From positions 314,385 to 378,384 of the forward strand of contig NZ_LMXH01000001.1 of assembly GCF_001541095.1 (NCBI RefSeq): a DNA stretch of 64,000 nt. Direction: 5' to 3'. Of the stretch, positions 9,415-17,461 are shown piece after piece; position 1 is the first letter of the stretch, and every line of letters begins with the position of its first letter. Both the position numbers and the translations under genes were made by a program. Below the pieces are notes generated by a model. The model was not told the DNA's origin and did not search any database. It saw only the letters and a list, made by a program, of their open reading frames with translations. This DNA is from Paenibacillus sp. FJAT-26967. Its GTDB lineage: Bacteria; Bacillota; Bacilli; Paenibacillales; NBRC-103111.

Positions 9415-9794
9415 AAATTTGGGGAAGAGAAATGATTATTGAAGCATCAGCTGTAGAAATTGCTGGGAAGTTGTTTGATACAGGAGGAAGCATGATCACG
9501 ATTAAAGAACCTTTGCTACATCTAATAAAAGATGTGATAAACGAAATTAATTTAGAATCTACTGATGTCACTTGGTCGAAATACGAGTGTACAGAAGAAT
9601 TATTGAACGAATTAAGAACGTATATGGATAAAATATTAACAAATGACGATTCTGTGCTCCAAGAACTCAAACTTTGCTTTGCTCCTACTAGCTCTTTGCA
9701 GGAAATCTCAATAGAAAATGGATGGGAGGATAAATTTCTGGAGTACGCAAAGAGATTTGAAATCATAGTTATTGCAGGTCCAAGGGGATTATAG
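9411..9794 (+). CDS. Hypothetical acidic protein
   Basis: 127 residues (MKIWGREMIIEASAVEIAGK...), rich in Glu, Ile and Leu, probably alternating strand and helices, soluble, without signal peptide or known motif. The ATG overlaps the stop of the preceding short frame; GGGGAG lies 13 bases upstream, which is rather distant. Base composition is AT-rich like its neighbours. The size and context are those of an immunity-type protein, but no toxin is next to it. Confidence 0.5.
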   Translation: MKIWGREMIIEASAVEIAGKLFDTGGSMITIKEPLLHLIKDVINEINLESTDVTWSKYECTEELLNELRTYMDKILTNDDSVLQELKLCFAPTSSLQEISIENGWEDKFLEYAKRFEIIVIAGPRGL

Positions 9795-9915
9795 ACAGGT
9801 ATGACGTGGAATGTTGTATTCGCGAAAATGTTTCCATATGGAGTTAATAATGCAAATGAGCTTGGCAAATGTCAGAAGTACGACACTATTTTTTAATAGG
9901 AGGTTAGAAATATAA

Positions 9916-10194
9916 ATGCCACTTTGGATAAGATATATTTGGATTTTTTCAATTATTGTAAATATATTATCTTTAGTATGGTATATACTTGAATCAACAA
10001 CATATTTTCAAAGAGGTCTAGATTTGCTGAGTACAGTTATATTGATATTTATGGGAATTCCATCTTCCCTTTTATCATTGGGCTCGATATTATTATTAAA
10101 AAAAGGATGGGTCCCCAATGGTAAGATGAGTTATACGGTATTATTAATTGTAATTCTTATACTGTTTCTATATTCTATTTCGTTTCTTTTTTAG
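9916..10194 (+). CDS. Small three-helix membrane protein, copy A
   Basis: 92 residues with three hydrophobic helices (about 7-27, 39-61, 72-92). The start follows AATAGGAGG. It is clearly related to the protein at 10,961-11,257: both share W..I..I..N.LS.V...L.ST..FQ, then a GIPS/GVPS-LL motif and a K-W-[VI]-P turn before the last helix. The two copies sit on either side of the ABC-ATPase-like gene, and together they could form its membrane part. No family name can be given. Confidence 0.6.
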   Translation: MPLWIRYIWIFSIIVNILSLVWYILESTTYFQRGLDLLSTVILIFMGIPSSLLSLGSILLLKKGWVPNGKMSYTVLLIVILILFLYSISFLF

Positions 10195-10251
10195 AGTGAT
10201 CGTAACGACTGGACGTTGCAGGGCTAAGACAGAGAGGTACGATAAATAAAC

Positions 10252-10902
10252 ATGACGCAAACCATAGAATCGGTTCAAGTCAATAACTTAACAGTACTAT
10301 GTGACCCTAAGTTATTTAATTATGGACAAATGCGTGATCACTGCGAGCAATTTACATATGAATTTAACAGCGGGAAAATCTATGGAGTTATAGGAGAATG
10401 CGGCTCTGGGGGTTGGGCTCTTTCTTATTGTTTGTCGGGCAAAGTAAAAGCCCAGCATGGAGAAATAGTAATTAACCAGTCAAGGGTTGATCAAAACCAA
10501 ATCATAAACTATGGTAGTTATGTTGGTGAGGGAACTTCATCACGGATGTTCTTTAAAGAGAGGACAGTAAGGCAACAAATCAAGCAGGGGCTAGAACGAA
10601 GAAACAGCAAGTATACTTTTCAAGAGATAGTCGATTTATTTGAATTGTCCTCATCAAGATTAAATAGAAGCTTAAGATATATTAGTAATGAAAGATGGAA
10701 TGCATCAATAGCTATTGGTCTTGCAAATGGAAAATCAATATTCTGCTTCCCATGGCTAAGTACAGGTTGGATACAATCTATACAAGGTAGGATTAACACA
10801 TGTGCAAGGATACTTAAGGATCGAGGGGCAATCATCATAATCCCTACTTCGAAAAAAGATACATTAAACGATATTGCGGATTACTCAGTAGAAATTTGTT
10901 AA
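10252..10902 (+). CDS. ABC-ATPase-like protein lacking Walker A lysine and Walker B acid
   Basis: 216 residues. The fold of an ABC nucleotide-binding domain is recognisable: an N-terminal strand pair, GKIYGVIGECGSGGWALSYC at the P-loop position, then LSGKVKAQHGEIVINQ as in ABC domains. The P-loop reads GECGSGGWALS rather than GxxGxGKS/T, so the nucleotide-binding Lys is replaced. The signature region reads LRYISNERWNASIAIGLANG rather than LSGGQ..R..IA.AL, and the Walker B strand SIFCFPWLSTGW has no Asp-Glu. Late segments match the H-loop region only loosely. The protein is thus unlikely to hydrolyse ATP in the usual way. It lies between two paralogous three-helix membrane proteins, its likely partners. 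It could be a regulatory or scaffold pseudoenzyme. Confidence 0.6.
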   Translation: MTQTIESVQVNNLTVLCDPKLFNYGQMRDHCEQFTYEFNSGKIYGVIGECGSGGWALSYCLSGKVKAQHGEIVINQSRVDQNQIINYGSYVGEGTSSRMFFKERTVRQQIKQGLERRNSKYTFQEIVDLFELSSSRLNRSLRYISNERWNASIAIGLANGKSIFCFPWLSTGWIQSIQGRINTCARILKDRGAIIIIPTSKKDTLNDIADYSVEIC

Positions 10903-10960
10903 TGTTGATTATCCTGACGCAAGAAAGAAAAGCATGTCAGATGCTAAGTAGGTAAAACCT

Positions 10961-11257
10961 GTGAGATTTTTAACGTGGACAAAAATAATATGGGTTATTC
11001 TGATCGCTATCAATTTATTATCGGTAGTATGCTTTGTGCTGGATTCAACGGGTAATTTTCAGCATCAGCAGGGCTTGATCGGTACCGTAACCTCAGTAAT
11101 GTTCGGAGTCCCCTCTATACTTTTATGTTTTGTCTCGATCCTGTTACTCGTAAATAAATGGATTCCTGATGATAGAAAAAGCTATGCTTTATTAATTTTT
11201 ATTTTGAGTTCATTAATTTTGTTCTCCCTGTCCTTATTTAATGCCTTGTATGGGTAA
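10961..11257 (+). CDS. Small three-helix membrane protein, copy B
   Basis: 98 residues, three hydrophobic helices, GTG start behind a weak AGTAGGT. Paralogue of the protein at 9,916-10,194 (shared FQ after the first helix, GVPSILL, K-WIP-D). It follows the ABC-like gene by 58 bases and is followed by a strong terminator, so the three genes probably form one transcript. Copy B uses more GC-rich codons than copy A, so the two may have arrived separately. Confidence 0.6.
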   Translation: MRFLTWTKIIWVILIAINLLSVVCFVLDSTGNFQHQQGLIGTVTSVMFGVPSILLCFVSILLLVNKWIPDDRKSYALLIFILSSLILFSLSLFNALYG

Positions 11258-11349
11258 TTTCCTCATTAATTAGTTGAAGACTTAGAATGATCTTGTTGTA
11301 CCTCGATTATAGATTGGAAGGCCCCGCATATCACAGTCTAACACTAAAA

Positions 11350-11384
11350 CAACCCCGATCCAGATAAAAACTGGATCGGGGTTG
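11350..11384. terminator. Bidirectional terminator
   Basis: A perfect 14-bp stem (CAACCCCGATCCAG) with a 7-base loop lies between convergent genes ending at 11,257 and 11,408. Confidence 0.85.
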
Positions 11385-11407
11385 CTCTCTTTTATAACAG
11401 GATAATC

Positions 11408-12232
11408 TTATTTAAAATTCACATGGAAGTGATCGTCATGATCGGCACGAATCACGATTTTACTGCTGGTCAGTCCATGGTTCGTATAATAGAGAATGGA
11501 AGATATATTCGGATTGTCAACAGCGAGCTGCAGGACTTTCTTCTGCTGGTCAACTGTTAACCCGGCGTTGCGGATATCCACGCCTTTGCCGTCCTGGTGG
11601 GTGCTATGTTCAGGTGTATCGTCTCCATCGATGAGACTCCCATCGTTTATCTCTAGTTTTTTAGAGTAGGTGGAGTAGAAACCCTGGGCAAACGAATTTA
11701 ATGTCGTCACAGAGCCGGAGGTAAGCCAGCTGTGATCCAGTTTATATGTGTTATCAGCGGACAGACCGGCTGCGGTATCGTTATAGTTGATATAGTAGCT
11801 AGTGTCTTTGATGCGGACAAATCCTTTAGGAGAGCTGCCGATGGCGGCATGCATGGCGTTCCGGCTTCCTGCTCCGTAAATGCCGTCTGCAGTGAGGCCT
11901 TTCACGTTCTGAAAGACGATTAAATTATTTTTAGTGGCTTGGTCGAAAGTGCCGTCCGTGCTCGTAATCGCAGCGACCCCGGTAAAATAGGAACTGTTGC
12001 TGCCGTAAGCTCTCCAATCTTTGAGATTCTGCTTGAGCTTTGCGATTTGAGCATGAGTTTGTCCAAGTGAGTACGAGCCTTGATAGTTGGTGCCGTACTT
12101 CGTGTTGGAGGCGGCTGTTCCGACAGCGGCGACATTGTTATGTCCGGAAGCGGCGAAAGCGGATGTGGCTAGCGCAGCTGCAAGAGCTCCTGTCACAATT
12201 ACACTTGCCATATATCTTTTTCTATTCTTCAT
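11408..12232 (-). CDS. Secreted murein peptidase: peptidoglycan-binding domain plus MepA/LAS-type metallopeptidase
   Basis: 274 residues. A signal peptide (MASVIVTGALAAALATSAFA) leads to a region of low complexity and a PG_binding_1-like domain (about 55-130: LKQNLKDW..., FDQATKNNLIVFQNVKG, TADGIYGAGSRNAM). The C-terminal half carries the zinc pattern of LAS peptidases: EHSTHQDGKGVDI (His and Asp ligands) and, near the end, RADHDDHFHVNF (His ligand). This is the signature of penicillin-insensitive murein endopeptidase (M74) and related M15 enzymes, so it should cut peptide cross-links in the cell wall outside the membrane. GGAGGT precedes the ATG. A promoter is at 12,262-12,291. Confidence 0.85.
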   Translation of the reverse strand: MKNRKRYMASVIVTGALAAALATSAFAASGHNNVAAVGTAASNTKYGTNYQGSYSLGQTHAQIAKLKQNLKDWRAYGSNSSYFTGVAAITSTDGTFDQATKNNLIVFQNVKGLTADGIYGAGSRNAMHAAIGSSPKGFVRIKDTSYYINYNDTAAGLSADNTYKLDHSWLTSGSVTTLNSFAQGFYSTYSKKLEINDGSLIDGDDTPEHSTHQDGKGVDIRNAGLTVDQQKKVLQLAVDNPNISSILYYTNHGLTSSKIVIRADHDDHFHVNFK

Positions 12233-12261
12233 AAACGTATAACCTCCATATAAAGAGAGTT

Positions 12262-12291
12262 ATCATACTATGAAATAGCAGATACTTCCAA
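12262..12291 (-). promoter_or_regulatory. Promoter of the murein peptidase gene
   Basis: On the minus strand TTGGAA, 18 bases, TATGAT. The rest of the AT-rich stretch 12,300-12,625 contains nothing I can assign. Confidence 0.5.
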
Positions 12292-12625
12292 AACCTTAAC
12301 ATGGTATTTCTGGAAAATGAATAGCAAAATATAATAAGTTTAGTCGATTTCAGTCGAATCTAGTTAAATTAAGTTAAATAGCGCATGAAATGAGCCTAAG
12401 TGACATGATATTTTATTAGGATCGGTTAATTGACACGGAGGTCGCGATAGGAATATTTTGTAAGTTATTGGTTGCTAAATATATTATTTTTGGTGTGTTA
12501 AAAGCATAAAAATTGATCTAATTTCCGTCTTGATCTTGATCGATTCAGCAGCCCATGTGATCTACGAGAGTAAACTATGTACGGGGTTTATTTTTAAGTT
12601 TACGGACGGCAGAAGGCAGGCATAT

Positions 12626-12666
12626 AAAAAGCCCTCAGCGTCTCCAACTGGAGGGGACTGAGGGCT
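12626..12666 (-). terminator. Terminator of the glycerophosphodiester operon
   Basis: AGCCCTCAG and CTGAGGGCT form a 9-bp stem with a partly paired interior; the A run at 12,626-12,630 becomes the U tract on the minus strand. Confidence 0.75.
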
Positions 12667-12712
12667 GAACTGCTCTACCCGTGCACAATGATCAGATTGA
12701 TTAGCTAACGCT

Positions 12713-13864
12713 CTACGGCCACTTCACAATCTGAATCTTATCTACCGGATAGGTCGATGAAGACCGGTACAAGTTCGCTCCGGACTCGAACAGGACGTAC
12801 AGCTCATCCTTAACGGTGACGAGCCCTTCGGACATCGGCGGCGCTTCGAGCTTGCCTTTCTCGTTCTTGCTGTCGAGGAACCACAGAGGCACTTTGTCCG
12901 CTCCGATGGTGACGGTCTTATGCGGCTGCTCCGTCTTCATGCTGTTCGCATAGTGAAGCAGGGTGCTGGCATTGTTGCGGCCGTAAGACTGGCTGAGCAG
13001 GATGCCGTCCTTGTTGAATTCCATACCCTGGATGGTATCCGGGATGGAAAGGATGGCGTCCGGCGTCACCGGGCCTTTGGCCGAAGAGGTCTTGGCTGCT
13101 GGCAGCAGGTCAGTGGCCGGGTCCAGCTTGAAGCCGGTGACCCAGGCTTTGTGCAGCTTCTCGTCACGGTTGTTCATGTGATGGCTGGGTTCTGTGGGAT
13201 AGTCCTTCACATAAGAGAACTCTCCCGACCAGATCATGCCGTCCGCATAGGTGGCAAAGGATGAGCGGGTATCGGTCGCTACCGAACCTTTGAAGGTAAG
13301 CTTTCCTTTGTCCGCTGCGGCATCGATCTCTTCAATCGGCACGTAGAAAAGCGTGCTGTCCGAAGAAATCCACACATGCTTCTCGCTCACGGTTACGCCG
13401 CCGGCATGGCCGACGTAGGGCTTTGTCGCATTCTCGTACAGTTCTAGAGCCTTGACCATTTTGCCGGATGCGGCATCAATGACAGTCAGCAGGCTGCTTT
13501 TGCCTTCTTTGCGGTAGTGGGAGACCAGAATCCAGTTCTTATCTTTCACATAGCCGATTCCTTGCGGCACGTATTCTTGCAGAAGGGCTGGAACGACGGG
13601 TCCTTCTTTGCGCATGTCCAGGAAGGTTTTCAGTTCTTTCATCTCTACCTGGAACTTGATGCCCGCAGGCTCCTGTGTAATTTCTCCGCTTGCCTTGGCC
13701 TTGGCGTCAGGTGTAGCGGAAGGGGCTGTTGTTGCTGCTGGCGCAGAAGCAGGTGCGCCGGCTTCTTTGCTATCTCCGCATCCTGCAGCCGATACGGCCA
13801 GCAGGCTTCCGATCATGGCGGCTGCCATTATTTTCAGGCCATGATTCCGTTGTTGTCTGCTCAT
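12713..13864 (-). CDS. Exported lipoprotein, probable beta-propeller
   Basis: 383 residues with a lipoprotein signal (LLAVSAAGC, lipidated Cys about residue 29) followed by an Ala/Thr/Pro-rich linker. The body has repeated strand motifs of the type WILVSHY...SLLTVIDAASGKMV, VWISSDSTLFYVPI and GLVTVKDELYVLFESGA, as in YncE/SMP-30-like propellers. No catalytic residues can be named. The start lies 4 bases after the stop of the phosphodiesterase gene, with GGGGAA inside the end of that gene, so the two are translationally coupled. It is the last gene of the operon and may bind or present a lipid-derived substrate at the cell surface. Function is inferred from context only. Confidence 0.6.
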   Translation of the reverse strand: MSRQQRNHGLKIMAAAMIGSLLAVSAAGCGDSKEAGAPASAPAATTAPSATPDAKAKASGEITQEPAGIKFQVEMKELKTFLDMRKEGPVVPALLQEYVPQGIGYVKDKNWILVSHYRKEGKSSLLTVIDAASGKMVKALELYENATKPYVGHAGGVTVSEKHVWISSDSTLFYVPIEEIDAAADKGKLTFKGSVATDTRSSFATYADGMIWSGEFSYVKDYPTEPSHHMNNRDEKLHKAWVTGFKLDPATDLLPAAKTSSAKGPVTPDAILSIPDTIQGMEFNKDGILLSQSYGRNNASTLLHYANSMKTEQPHKTVTIGADKVPLWFLDSKNEKGKLEAPPMSEGLVTVKDELYVLFESGANLYRSSSTYPVDKIQIVKWP

Positions 13865-13867
13865 GAA

Positions 13868-14605
13868 CTAGTTCCCCGCAATCAGAGCTTGGAGCCTGCC
13901 CGGGTAATCGGTGATGATGCCGTCCGCGCCGGATTTAAGGGCAAGCGCCATTTGTTCTTCCGTATTGACAGTCCAGACATAGACTTCAAGATTAGCTGCC
14001 TGTGCATGCTGAATATCTTCCGGATCGAGCTTCGCGCCATTGGGATGCAGGGAGAAGATATCCGTACCGGCTGCTTCAGCGAGCTTCTCATGATGCTGCA
14101 GACGCAGATTATAGAGGAGACCGACCTTGATTTGCGGTTCCAGTTCTTTGATAAGCTGAAGGCTTTTCCAGTCAAAAGAAGAAATGACGACGGTGTCCAC
14201 ACGGTTCGTTTTTCTCAATAATTCGACGAGAATGGGCTCTAATTGTTTGTTGTAGGAACCTTTGATTTCGATATTAATGATGATGTCCTCGGGGGTCATT
14301 GCAAACACTTCTTCGAGGAGAGGAAGGCGTTCGCCTGTGTAGGTTTCGCTGAACCAGGAGCCGGCATCGAACGCTTTCAGTTCTTCTACGGTCATCTCGT
14401 TAACGGCACCTGTGCCGTTAGTCGTGCGGTCAATCGTCGCATCGTGAATCACGACAATTTGTCCGTCCTTGGAGAGATGAACGTCCAGCTCGTAAGCTCC
14501 GCAGCCTTGCTCCAGACCGAGTTTGAAAGCGGCAAGTGTGTTCTCCGGTGCTTCTCCGGAAGCACCGCGATGTGCGATATTAAGAGGCTGTTTGGCTTGA
14601 GACAT
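13868..14605 (-). CDS. ugpQ: Glycerophosphodiester phosphodiesterase
   Basis: 245 residues, a full cytoplasmic GDPD domain without signal peptide. It hydrolyses glycerophosphodiesters to sn-glycerol 3-phosphate and an alcohol. Motifs: HRGASGEAPENT with His12, ELDVHLSKDG with Glu39 and Asp41, VIHD with His54, and the C-terminal SGADGIITDYP. AAGGAGTG precedes the start. It is encoded with a binding-protein-dependent importer whose binding protein resembles UgpB, so the substrate probably arrives through that transporter. The symbol ugpQ is used by analogy; glpQ-type exported enzymes would have a signal peptide. Confidence 0.88.
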   Translation of the reverse strand: MSQAKQPLNIAHRGASGEAPENTLAAFKLGLEQGCGAYELDVHLSKDGQIVVIHDATIDRTTNGTGAVNEMTVEELKAFDAGSWFSETYTGERLPLLEEVFAMTPEDIIINIEIKGSYNKQLEPILVELLRKTNRVDTVVISSFDWKSLQLIKELEPQIKVGLLYNLRLQHHEKLAEAAGTDIFSLHPNGAKLDPEDIQHAQAANLEVYVWTVNTEEQMALALKSGADGIITDYPGRLQALIAGN

Positions 14606-14640
14606 AGAAGATTCACTCCTTAGGTGAGGGTAGTGGTTTG

Positions 14641-15636
14641 TTAAATCCTATCTGGGAGTACTTGACCGAACTGGCGGATCATGAACTCCGCCATGAGCTT
14701 GTAGCCTTCGGCATCGGGATGAAGATTATCCGGTAAATGGTGGTCATATTCCCGGCCGAATATATCGAGGCCGTCCACATAATAGAGGCGGCTGTCACCG
14801 TTCTCACAGAGTGTGCCAACGGCTTCACGGATGAGCAGCCTCATGCCTTCGAGGGTAAGTCCGACCTTGTTAGGCGTACTTTCCCGTTCCGATGCATAGA
14901 TCGGGGATTGTACCACAATTGGAATGTCCGGATGCTTCTCCCGTACAATCTGTACGAAGCCGATCAGCGCGGGCTGGAAGGTCCGCTCATTCAGGGAACC
15001 GCCGCCCATAATATTGATCCCGACGCACAGGGAAATGAAATCCGCCGGCATGTCCCGGATCATCCGGGCTACCATCGGCTCCATGTGGCAGTTGCCCGAA
15101 TAGCCGAGGTTGGTCCCATGCCAGCCTTGGCGCTGCGCAACGATTGCCGGCCAAGTCTGTGAAGGGCTGGCCGCCGCTTCGCACTGTGTAATGGAGCTGC
15201 CGTAGGCGATCCAGCGAGGACGCGTATCGTCCGGGACGGAGTAGGTGGCATCCGCACCGAGCTCCAGATGGCGCACTGTAACCGGGTGTCTCTGGGACAA
15301 GAACAGCTCGATCGACTTCTCGCCTTCCGGCAGCCCTTCGAACCGGTACACGGTTTCACCAGGCGCCAGTACCGCTGTCGCGAACAGCTCGCCGTCAATG
15401 ACGCAGTCCATCAGACGCTCGGCGTCCATCGGAGCCACTTCTACGGCTGCAGAGCGGCTGTCGCTTGCGAATCGGATCCGCACCCCTGCCGGAACTCCGG
15501 CTTTGCCGTTAATGGCATCCGGCATGAAGAGGGTCCGCTGCGCATAGGGAATGCGCCACGGCTTAGAGCCGTCAACCTGAGATTCCAGACTGACGGCTCC
15601 ATCGAAACAAAGTTCGTTTGCATGAATTTTATGCAT
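14641..15636 (-). CDS. SGNH/GDSL-family hydrolase with N-terminal beta domain
   Basis: About 331 residues. The second ATG (15,636) is the likely start: GGAAGG abuts the first ATG with no spacing but stands 9 bases from the second. The C-terminal two thirds show the four SGNH blocks: YGSSIT (Ser nucleophile), GYSGNC (Gly), GIN (Asn) and DNLHPDAEGY (Asp/His). The N-terminal 130 residues are a beta-sandwich of the kind found in two-domain esterases. It lacks a signal peptide, so it would deacylate an imported compound. In this operon it may remove acyl groups from lipid-derived or acylated glycosides before the phosphodiesterase acts. Confidence 0.8.
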   Translation of the reverse strand: MHKIHANELCFDGAVSLESQVDGSKPWRIPYAQRTLFMPDAINGKAGVPAGVRIRFASDSRSAAVEVAPMDAERLMDCVIDGELFATAVLAPGETVYRFEGLPEGEKSIELFLSQRHPVTVRHLELGADATYSVPDDTRPRWIAYGSSITQCEAAASPSQTWPAIVAQRQGWHGTNLGYSGNCHMEPMVARMIRDMPADFISLCVGINIMGGGSLNERTFQPALIGFVQIVREKHPDIPIVVQSPIYASERESTPNKVGLTLEGMRLLIREAVGTLCENGDSRLYYVDGLDIFGREYDHHLPDNLHPDAEGYKLMAEFMIRQFGQVLPDRI

Positions 15637-15663
15637 CGTGATCATCCTTCCGATGGCCTATCA

Positions 15664-16494
15664 TTACTTGAATGTCGAGTTAGACATGGCCGTAACGATA
15701 TGTTTTTGGGCAAAGATGAAGATTAGAACAATTGGTAGAATAATCATCATGCTCGCTGCCATAATCAGGTGGAAGTTAAGGGCTTCGTCCCCGGCAACGG
15801 AGTCTCTCATCATGGCAATACCTACCGTGAGGACGCGCATGTTGTTCGTGTTGGTCATGATGAGCGGCCAGAAGTAAGAGTTCCAGCTGCTGATAAAGCT
15901 CAAGATTCCCATGGTGGCGATTGTCGGGAAAGCCATAGGGGTCAAGATACGGTAGAGCACCTGCATGCGGCTTGCGCCGTCCACTTTAGCCGCTTCGATG
16001 ACGTCATTGTTGATGGACTTAAACGTCTGACGCAGCAGGAAGATGGAATAAGCGGACGCCGCATGCGGAATGATCAGCGCGTAGAAGCTGTTGATCCAGC
16101 CCAAGTTCGACATCATCACATATACCGGTACGAATGTAACCTGATCCGGTACGATGAGTGCTGCGAGTACAAGCAGGAAGAGTTTTTCTCTCCCAGGAAA
16201 ATTACCTTTTGCGAACGCATAAGCAGCCATGATACCCAGGTTGATCTGCAGGAACAGGATACCTGCTGTCTGAATGACCGTATTAATGGCATATCGGCCA
16301 AATGGCGCAGCATTAAACGCATCCACGTAGTTGCCCCACATAAATTTATCCGGCCAGAACGTAGGCATGGCTAGCCTTAATTCGCTTGAGGTTTTGAGCG
16401 ACGTAATGAACATCCAGTAGACCGGAAAAACCATGATGAGGGTTACCAGGATCGCTGCGATGATTCTAATGGTTTTCCAAACCGGTTTTGACAT
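15664..16494 (-). CDS. Carbohydrate-type ABC transporter permease (MalG/UgpE-like)
   Basis: 276 residues with six membrane helices. The CUT1 loop that contacts the ATPase is visible: EAAKVDGASRMQVLYRI followed by LTPMAFPTIATM. It pairs with the permease encoded upstream (gap of 9 bases, with its ribosome binding site inside the end of that gene) and with the UgpB-like binding protein. No ATPase gene is in the cluster, so a shared MsmK/UgpC-type ATPase encoded elsewhere is likely, as is common in Bacillota. Confidence 0.9.
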   Translation of the reverse strand: MSKPVWKTIRIIAAILVTLIMVFPVYWMFITSLKTSSELRLAMPTFWPDKFMWGNYVDAFNAAPFGRYAINTVIQTAGILFLQINLGIMAAYAFAKGNFPGREKLFLLVLAALIVPDQVTFVPVYVMMSNLGWINSFYALIIPHAASAYSIFLLRQTFKSINNDVIEAAKVDGASRMQVLYRILTPMAFPTIATMGILSFISSWNSYFWPLIMTNTNNMRVLTVGIAMMRDSVAGDEALNFHLIMAASMMIILPIVLIFIFAQKHIVTAMSNSTFK

Positions 16495-16503
16495 CAGACG
16501 AAC

Positions 16504-17436
16504 CTACCCTTCATAGTGAACTTTCTTCCTGGACACCAGCATCTGAACGGCAGTCAGAGCAATGATGATGAAGAAGAAGATAATGACTAATGCGGAAGCC
16601 CGGCCTGTCCGGAAGTTCACGAATGCCATCTCGTAAATCCAATAAACAATCGCTTTCGTCGAGTCGAGCGGGCCGCCGTTGGTCATAATGTCTACGGATT
16701 GGAACACCTGCATCGAAGAAATAAAGTTCGTGATAACCAGGAACAAAGTCGTCGGCGACAGCAGCGGAAGCGTAATGTGCAGGAACTGCCAGAACTTATT
16801 CGCTCCATCCAGGCTGGATGCTTCATAGTACTCAAGCGGAATACTGCGGAGACCCGCGATGAAGATCAGCATGGCAAAGCCGATTCCTTTCCAGATGGAT
16901 ACGGCAAGCAGTGTCCAGATCGCCGTATCCGGGTCCTGCAGCCAGTTGATTGGCGCGATTCCGAATAGGCCCGTGATTTTGTTCAGCAAACCGTACTGGT
17001 TGTTGAAGATCCACAAGAAGATCATGGATGCGATAACCATGGAAATGTAATACGGCATAAAAATAGCGGAACGCATAAAGTTAAAGAGTTTGGTAGATTT
17101 GTTAAGCAGCAGGGCAAGTCCTAGGCCCAGAGCCAGGGTAAGGAATACATCCAGGACCGTATAGGTGAACGTAATACGCAGTACCTTGTAGAACAAAGGA
17201 TCGCTCAGAAGCTTGTCGTAGTTCTCCAAACCGATGAATTTCTTCACCGGTTTGGTCATGTTCCAGTTCGTAAAGCTGATATAGAATGAAAAGAGCAGCG
17301 GATAGTAAATGAATACGCCTAGAACCAACAGGGCGGGAGCTGCGAATGCAAAATCTTTCAGACTTTCCATTCTGCGGCTTGGGCCTTTTCTCTTAGACGT
17401 CTTTGGATCAGTGACGGCAGTGGATGCCTGATTCAT
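16504..17436 (-). CDS. Carbohydrate-type ABC transporter permease (MalF/UgpA-like)
   Basis: 310 residues, six membrane helices after a basic cytoplasmic N-terminus (KTSKRKGPSRRMESLKD). The CUT1 motif EASSLDGANKFWQFLHITLP is present. It is the second gene of the operon and would form the heterodimeric channel with the downstream permease. A site of the form AAGTGAGGAA precedes the start. Confidence 0.9.
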   Translation of the reverse strand: MNQASTAVTDPKTSKRKGPSRRMESLKDFAFAAPALLVLGVFIYYPLLFSFYISFTNWNMTKPVKKFIGLENYDKLLSDPLFYKVLRITFTYTVLDVFLTLALGLGLALLLNKSTKLFNFMRSAIFMPYYISMVIASMIFLWIFNNQYGLLNKITGLFGIAPINWLQDPDTAIWTLLAVSIWKGIGFAMLIFIAGLRSIPLEYYEASSLDGANKFWQFLHITLPLLSPTTLFLVITNFISSMQVFQSVDIMTNGGPLDSTKAIVYWIYEMAFVNFRTGRASALVIIFFFIIIALTAVQMLVSRKKVHYEG

Positions 17437-17461
17437 TCTCGTTCCTCACTTCCTTTATTGA

